Positions 7,049-11,567 of a stretch of 11,567 nt of DNA are shown one piece after another. This DNA comes from Ichthyophonus hoferi (Eukaryota; Opisthokonta; Ichthyosporea; Ichthyophonida; Ichthyophonidae). A program made the translations under genes and the position numbers. The notes under the pieces were generated by a model. That model had not been told where the DNA came from and made no database searches. It worked only from the letters and a program-made list of their open reading frames with translations. The DNA lies in contig NAOQ01000563.1 of assembly GCA_002751075.1 (NCBI GenBank), positions 7,276 to 18,842 of the forward strand, read 5' to 3'. Within the stretch, counting starts at the first letter, position 1, and each line of letters starts with the position of its first letter.

Positions 7049-8591
7049 CTATAGATGGAGGGATGCCCTATATTCCTGAATGGCATTTCTCATGGAGAAA
7101 CTAGGCACTAGATCTTTCTCGCTCAGTGGCTGGTTGGTCAGTGGATCCGTCTTCCTCTTGGCTAGATGGCTATATATGTATGTGGATAGAGTGAGTTGGA
7201 GAGGGTGCGTAAGTATAATGATGAGGTGACGCCGCCTGTCTCTATACAATAGACACTTCTGTATAAAAACAATTTATCGTATCCAGGTCTAATATGGTAC
7301 AACAACTAAATAATCATTAGACAGATGATATATCAATGCCGCCTAAAGGGTAAGTGGTAACGGGTATAGTCTCGGTACGGTAGAGTATAGCATAGTATAG
7401 TATAAAAATATAACATAATATAACATAAGATAACATAGCAAACAATACAGCAGTGTAGCAATGTCTATATCTATCCCTATGTACTATGTATACCCACCGT
7501 AGAATAGCACTCCGCTCATAGCAATGGCCGTAGGGTGTGTTGACGGGATCTCGCATTATCTCCTGAGTAATAGGACAATAGAAGGCATTGATTGGTACAT
7601 CCTCCTCATTCTCATTCAGTGTGACCAAATCATTTTCCTCTCGAGGAGGAGGAGGGGGCTTATACTCTTGTACCATTGGTGGATAAGCATTGGCCGTTTG
7701 CTCTGGTTCTGTGTGATGAGATATAACAGAAAGGAAGAGGCAGAGGGAAGAAGAAAGTGGGAGAGGGTGGGAAATGGGGAGGGAGAAAATCAATGATATT
7801 ATAAAAAAATGAATAAGTGAATAATAAATAATAGGATGTATTAGTGTATGCGGGTTTAGATGATGGATGGACAAATAATGATTGCAAGGAAAAACTAAAA
7901 GGTTGATGGCCTACAGTTTGAGGTAGACATATAATGACAGGGGTAGGAAGTATGTATAATACTAGATAGGATAGTAGGTAGGAGAGTGTGTATGATAGTA
8001 GCTAGAAAAATATGCATGATAGTAGGTAGGATATTAGGTAGGATAGTAGGTAGAATAGTATGATATTATGCATGAGTGTATCAGTATAATAATTTAATAG
8101 TTTGATAGTATAATAGTATGATAGTATTGTATAGGCTAGTATATGGTATTATAATTTAGTACAATATGATATATTATATAATATTCCTTTACAAGAGGAA
8201 GTTGACAGGGAGGTACATGAGAAAAGAAAGAAGAACGATTGAAATAAAAAAGGAATAATATATATAACTCTTATATCTCGGGGCTTACTGTAATAAAACA
8301 ACCCCATTTAAAAATAATATGTAAAAAATAAAATTACTTGCACCAATGACCTGGTACAAAAATATATAAAAGCAATTGCTAATCGCCCAGCGTAGTTCAA
8401 ATCCTACAACATTGTCTCCCTTAATATCAACCCCTAACTGCCTACCCCTTGCATATAAACACTTACTTACCTTCAGTGAAATAACTAAGTAACCCACCAA
8501 TCCCCATTACCAAGGCTGCACCAATTGCTATTCCTAAACCAAGACCCGAATCTACCCCAGCTGTATCACTATTTCTCCTTCCTCTAGCCAT
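7049..8591 (-). CDS. Small membrane-anchored U-box (E3 ubiquitin ligase) protein (three exons)
   Basis: Minus-strand exons are 8591-8471, 7708-7498 and 7169-7049, with intron phases 1 and 2; together they make 150 codons plus TAG. The ATG at 8591-8589 has A at -3 and G at +4, and an in-frame TAG lies 12 codons upstream. Residues 16-38 form a glycine-rich membrane segment (GLGLGIAIGAALVMGIGGLL) after a short basic N-terminus (MARGRR). An acidic, Pro-rich linker follows, with PPPPP at 58-62. Residues 83-150 form a U-box: FYCPITQEIMRDPV (83-96), TPYGHCYER (98-106), HLAKRKTDPLTNQPL (112-126), then DLVPSFSMRNAIQEY (130-144), which fits the usual closing helix. U-boxes recruit E2 enzymes and transfer ubiquitin. 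The second junction was chosen because donor CTACG|GTGGGT and acceptor TATATAG|CCATCTAG restore RHLAKRKTDP, the usual spacing between the central helix and the DP loop. The alternative donor after TGG does not keep frame with that acceptor. There is no TPR, ARM or other substrate domain. The membrane is unknown; the short basic, moderately hydrophobic anchor resembles outer-mitochondrial signal anchors (inference). Confidence 0.85.
7380..7441. repeat. Low-complexity ATAG/ATAACAT repeats in U-box intron 2
   Basis: On the plus strand, short units such as AGTATAG and then ATAACAT recur several times in imperfect tandem. They lie within intron 2 of the U-box gene and have no visible role. Confidence 0.6.
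7727..7789 (+). repeat. Purine-rich tract, pyrimidine tract of the U-box exon 2 acceptor
   Basis: About 60 bases are almost all A and G on the plus strand. Read on the minus strand this is a CTTCC/CTCCC-rich tract just upstream of the exon 2 acceptor (CACACAG at 7715-7709). It is far longer than a normal polypyrimidine tract and could form triplex DNA. Confidence 0.7.
7958..8065. repeat. 12-bp tandem repeat, nine units, in U-box intron 1
   Basis: Units related to GATAGTAGGTAG start at 7958, 7970, 7982, 7994, 8006, 8018, 8030, 8042 and 8054. The three at 8018-8053 differ by a single base. Earlier ones alternate good and decayed units, giving a 24-bp rhythm. The repeat fades into TAGTATGATA-like sequence up to about 8150. 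Confidence 0.75.
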
Positions 8592-10425
8592 ACTTCTCGT
8601 TATAAATCGTAATATAAACAAGTGTAACTATAAAAACAAATACAATAATCCTCTACGGTTGTACAACGAATTACGTGAGAAGCATAAGTAAAACATAATT
8701 GGATAAATGTTTAATATAACATATTTACATTTAATGATTAAATAAATTGGTTTTGATTGCCTAGTTAAACTATTTTGATTAGTGACTGGGTTGCATTTTG
8801 TTATCATTAATGATGAAAACTATTTTTCGATTTGTTATGACGAGTATTTCAAACATGCTAGAATTTAAATTCAATAAAAGGTATATTTATTCAAAACTTT
8901 GATAAAACATAATTTAATTTTACGTTTTATATAAAAATTCTTTATTATAAATAATAAGAGTTAATTATATCAATTTACGAATAAGAGAAAAATGGATATT
9001 GGAATTTGATAATTTTTTCTTGTGCATTTTAAACTCAACTTACAGTGCCCAATCAAACAAACATTGTTTTAAAATATTTAAAATTATTTTAAAAAAATTA
9101 TTATACATACCACTTTTAAGGGCTCTGTACTACATTAAAATTTATTGTTTTAAAATATTTAATAATAATTTTTTATTGAAAAAAAAAACAAAAAAAGTGG
9201 ACCCTTTTATAAGATATGGTTTTTATTGGTTAATATAGGAAATGTACTAATGCATTATTTATAATAAATACAAATTTGGTTCATGATTTAATACCCCATC
9301 TTAAGGCAACTGAAATGATTAATTGAATCAATCAAAGTCAATATTATTTATTAACCAATTCTATTAGATCCAAACAATAATGGAATTTGATCTAAGTTAT
9401 ATGTAGATAAAACTAGCTATTTACTGAAAATAAAGATAAAAAACTTTATGGAATTATTAAATAATAAAATAAATATTTTCCATATATTTTTAAAGTATTT
9501 TATTTTTGTTAGTAATTTTTGGTACATTTACTTTATGTATCCTGTATTACTATTACATTTAATGAGATTGTTTCCCTTCTCATAATTGGAGGCTGGTTTG
9601 CTCCTTGTGACCTTTATCCAATTATAATATAGGGAAGACTGACTGAATTCTGGGTTGTTTTAAACGTCTCGCGGGTGTTGGAAACTAGTAGTTTATTTCA
9701 TAGTTCGCTTAATGTGTTAACCTTGCTGGGTAGAGAGTTAGCCCTCGGAAAGGCCGTGTATTTACTGGGGTTTTTTAACGATGTTGGTTATATAGTAACT
9801 GGGTTGCGATGGCGACTGTGCCAAGAAATAGGAAGTGGTGTAATCCAATTTATGAAGGAGTAGCTGTGCCTGTAGAGAACCTAATATACTAATTGGCTAT
9901 AAATCGGAGACTTCGAAAATGTTAGGTTTAGGCCAGTAGCCTTTCAGGAGACTCACTAAAAGCTCATTTATTTAGTATTATGCAGAAGACCAGGACCAGC
10001 TGGCCTTATGTTTAATCATTTATGCTATTATTAAACCATTAATAAATGCTAGAAAAACTAGTACCTTTTATACTTACCATAAGTCCTAATCATGTGTTGC
10101 AGGGTGCTCAGTTAACTATAATCTACTCAAAAATTACTAACAGTTAAGCCTCATTGACTGTGGCTTTAATTTGAACATGATTAATTATGAGCTAAGCATT
10201 AATGTAGTTTCTATTGGTATTTAGGTGTGCTGATATAATAAACGAATTCTACCCTAATATAGTCTATATGTATGCAGCAATGATAGACAGCAGTTTATAA
10301 TATTGTTACAAGATCTTTAACTCCGAATGAACAGCAGTTCAAATTGGTTTGTCAATACATGGTTTGCAAGCACTTATATTAGTGGATTGGCTAATGAGCC
10401 ATTCAAATAAGAACACAATATAATA
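8592..10425. other. Gene-free AT-rich stretch upstream of the U-box gene
   Basis: The leader and promoter of the U-box gene should lie at its left end (reading leftward), but no clear TATA or initiator is distinguishable. Poly-A/T and AAAATATTTA-type runs dominate 8870-9500. A less AT-biased block at about 9560-9990 has an open frame (9675-9863, plus) with no recognisable protein and no codon evidence. No tRNA-like A or B box and no end repeats were found. Confidence 0.5.
9063..9161. repeat. 18-bp direct repeat, 81 bp apart
   Basis: ATTGTTTTAAAATATTTA occurs at 9063-9080 and again at 9144-9161, each followed by A/T-only sequence. It may be a decayed tandem duplication or simple AT-rich coincidence. 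Confidence 0.5.
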
Positions 10426-10443
10426 ATCTTATCGCGATAAGAT
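10426..10443. promoter_or_regulatory. 18-bp perfect palindrome with two GATA-type sites
   Basis: ATCTTATCGCGATAAGAT reads the same on both strands and contains AGATAA/TTATCT-type GATA-factor cores facing each other across CGCG. No gene start is visible within 1.8 kb on the left or to the window edge on the right, so any regulatory role is inference. Confidence 0.4.
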
Positions 10444-10630
10444 CAGACATTCCTAGTGGATTTCCGTAATCCTTCATGAAATGTATTAGGCAATAAGAAT
10501 ATTTATAATTGATCCCATTTAGGTTATTAAACACGGCGATACGAATGCTAACCAAAACTATCACCCGCGGCAAAACAAAGAATAACAGAAAATGTCGTAT
10601 TATGTGGACGATTATAGATTAATCAATTGC

Positions 10631-10685
10631 ATAATTATAACGATAGTTGCTTTGCTTATATTTTATGTGTATCTATGTTTGACAG
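10631..10685 (+). repeat. Diverged direct repeat, first copy
   Basis: It begins ATAATTATAA, contains ATAGTT.CTTTGC and ends TTTGACAG, all shared in order with 11130-11184 at about 70 per cent identity with small gaps. Both copies span 55 bases. Confidence 0.45.
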
Positions 10686-10759
10686 TCATGATCAATAAGT
10701 AGATGAATCGCACTAGTCGATCCAAGCAATAGGAGCGTAATATGAAGTATAATTATAAA

Positions 10760-10781
10760 CCCCCTCCCACCCCCCAACCCC
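10760..10781 (-). other. G-quadruplex motif on the minus strand
   Basis: The plus strand reads C5 T C3 A C6 AA C4, so the minus strand carries four G-runs of 4, 6, 3 and 5 separated by loops of 2, 1 and 1 bases. This fits the canonical intramolecular G-quadruplex pattern and stands alone in very AT-rich sequence. Confidence 0.7.
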
Positions 10782-11129
10782 ATATAGTAATTGCTGGAAC
10801 ATGTGTAGTACGGTACAGTGATTCTTTAGTTAATTTCTTATTTGTTTTAAAGGATTAAAAATGCTCTTTTAATTTATTATTTTTTATCAAACAATAAGTA
10901 TTATTTAGCTAACTAACATGTAAGATAATAGAAAAAAGATTATTTAAACCTATATCTACATAGTATTGATTAAGGTTGAGAATTCATGTATACCATATTA
11001 AATTAGGTAAACTTTTTGATCTTTTTTACTAAGTCTTCTTTACGTTGCTATAAATGGACAGGTTAGATAGGAGAATTTGAGAGGGCAGCTCTGCGAGGAG
11101 CCAAAATTCAAATTTATTCTATTCCATCG

Positions 11130-11184
11130 ATAATTATAATATATAGTTACTTTGCCTAGCTGCGTATGCAACTATATTTGACAG
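11130..11184 (+). repeat. Diverged direct repeat, second copy
   Basis: Partner of 10631-10685, about 500 bases downstream in the same orientation. The similarity does not clearly extend beyond either end. Confidence 0.45.
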
Positions 11185-11227
11185 CGTATGTGTGACTTGC
11201 AATGACAATTGGTATACCATTCTATCC

Positions 11228-11300
11228 CAATGAGAGATAGATAGAAAGATTTTATGTGCCTTGCTTCATATTTGGAAAGATTTCTATCACCATCTCATTG
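11228..11300. repeat. Imperfect hairpin / inverted repeat
   Basis: 11228-11250 and the reverse complement of 11278-11300 share CAATGAGA and GATAGAAA at the same spacing (17 of 23 positions), with 27 bases between the arms. The structure could be the ends of a tiny decayed foldback or a chance AT-rich stem. Confidence 0.4.
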
Positions 11301-11567
11301 CATAATGAAAAAAGTTAAATCATGGGCTATCAACTGCGTTGATTTGATATGTAGAGCTAATTTCAATTATTTCTAATCACTAATTAATTAAAATATTTCC
11401 CATAAATTTTTTAATAATCATAGTAAAAAATTTATTAACGTTTTTTATACTTATTCACAAAACAATTATAGTTTTGGCTAGAATACACCGGTATACTGTA
11501 TATTGCTATAAATGCACTTTACCAGACCATATTTGTAACTTCCAAAATAACTCCTACTAACATATGG

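Larger units (their letters stand above)
10444..11567. other. Gene-free AT-rich stretch at the right end
   Basis: There are no open frames of note. It contains a C-rich block (10760-10781), the right part of a diverged repeat pair (10631-10685 and 11130-11184) and an imperfect hairpin (11228-11300). The rest is AT-rich sequence in which nothing was recognised. Confidence 0.5.

Noticed and set aside
7317-7493. Read-through of the U-box exon (RWVYIVHRDRYRHC...)
   Set aside because: The U-box consensus is lost after this point and resumes in exon 3. The residues are intron sequence.
7170-7496. Donor after TGG (phase 0) for U-box intron 2
   Set aside because: No acceptor in the right phase restores the normal spacing. 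Only the AAG acceptor before RKTDP fits, and it drops three residues from the loop.
7499-7709. Plus-strand frame 7524-7796
   Set aside because: It is antisense to the U-box exon; the U-box in the minus frame is unmistakable.
8285-8500. Minus-strand frame of 71 codons
   Set aside because: It lies mostly within U-box intron 1 and crosses the exon 1 donor in another frame; no family resemblance.
8999-9238. Plus-strand frame of 79 codons
   Set aside because: Its Phe/Ile/Lys/Asn/Tyr composition comes directly from AT-rich low-complexity DNA.
8785-9810. Shared ACTGGGTTGC near 8785 and 9798 as possible ends of a terminal-repeat element
   Set aside because: Only about ten bases match, as expected by chance in a window this long, and no longer alignment or target duplication is seen.
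1-11567. tRNA genes, CRISPR arrays and bacterial-type operons
   Set aside because: No cloverleaf with A and B boxes, no spaced identical repeats with unique spacers, and no ribosome-binding sites with contiguous frames were found.

Overview
The window is AT-rich nuclear DNA from a eukaryote. Its two recognisable genes are both split by canonical GT-AG introns, and it also carries microsatellites, minisatellites and homopolymer tracts. There are no operons, bacterial genes, rRNAs or tRNAs. The lineage cannot be fixed from the sequence. A glutamine/asparagine-rich protein with introns of about 300-760 bases would suit a protist, an early-branching fungus or an early-branching animal. The standard genetic code fits both genes.

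Layout. (1) 1-805: unrecognised, coding-like open stretches, plus a 60-bp inverted repeat (4-63 against 443-502). (2) 806-1039: a 22-bp minisatellite. (3) 1040-2262: no gene seen. (4) 2263-5966, + strand: a five-exon gene for a protein of about 602 residues. It has a poly-Q N-terminus, an acidic tract, a long disordered middle and a C-terminal CBM48-type (AMPK-beta/glycogen-binding-like) carbohydrate-binding domain. (5) 5967-7048: the spacer between two convergent genes. It holds two (TA)n microsatellites, a palindrome that reads AATAAA on both strands, and a hairpin beside it. (6) 8591-7049, - strand: a three-exon gene for a 150-residue protein with an N-terminal glycine-zipper membrane anchor and a C-terminal U-box (E3 ubiquitin ligase) domain. 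(7) 8592-11567: no gene seen, but an isolated G-quadruplex motif, an 18-bp GATA palindrome, a diverged repeat pair and an imperfect hairpin.

Both gene models were assembled by hand from splice signals, reading phase and family alignment. In each, every intron phase matches and the joined exons restore a recognisable domain. The two genes converge tail to tail. A glycogen-binding-like protein beside a membrane-tethered ubiquitin ligase recalls the animal laforin/malin pairing, but adjacency in a eukaryotic genome is weak evidence and the link is speculation. The best candidates for something undescribed are the small membrane-anchored U-box protein and the poly-Q CBM48 protein, whose domain is interrupted by a lysine-rich insertion.
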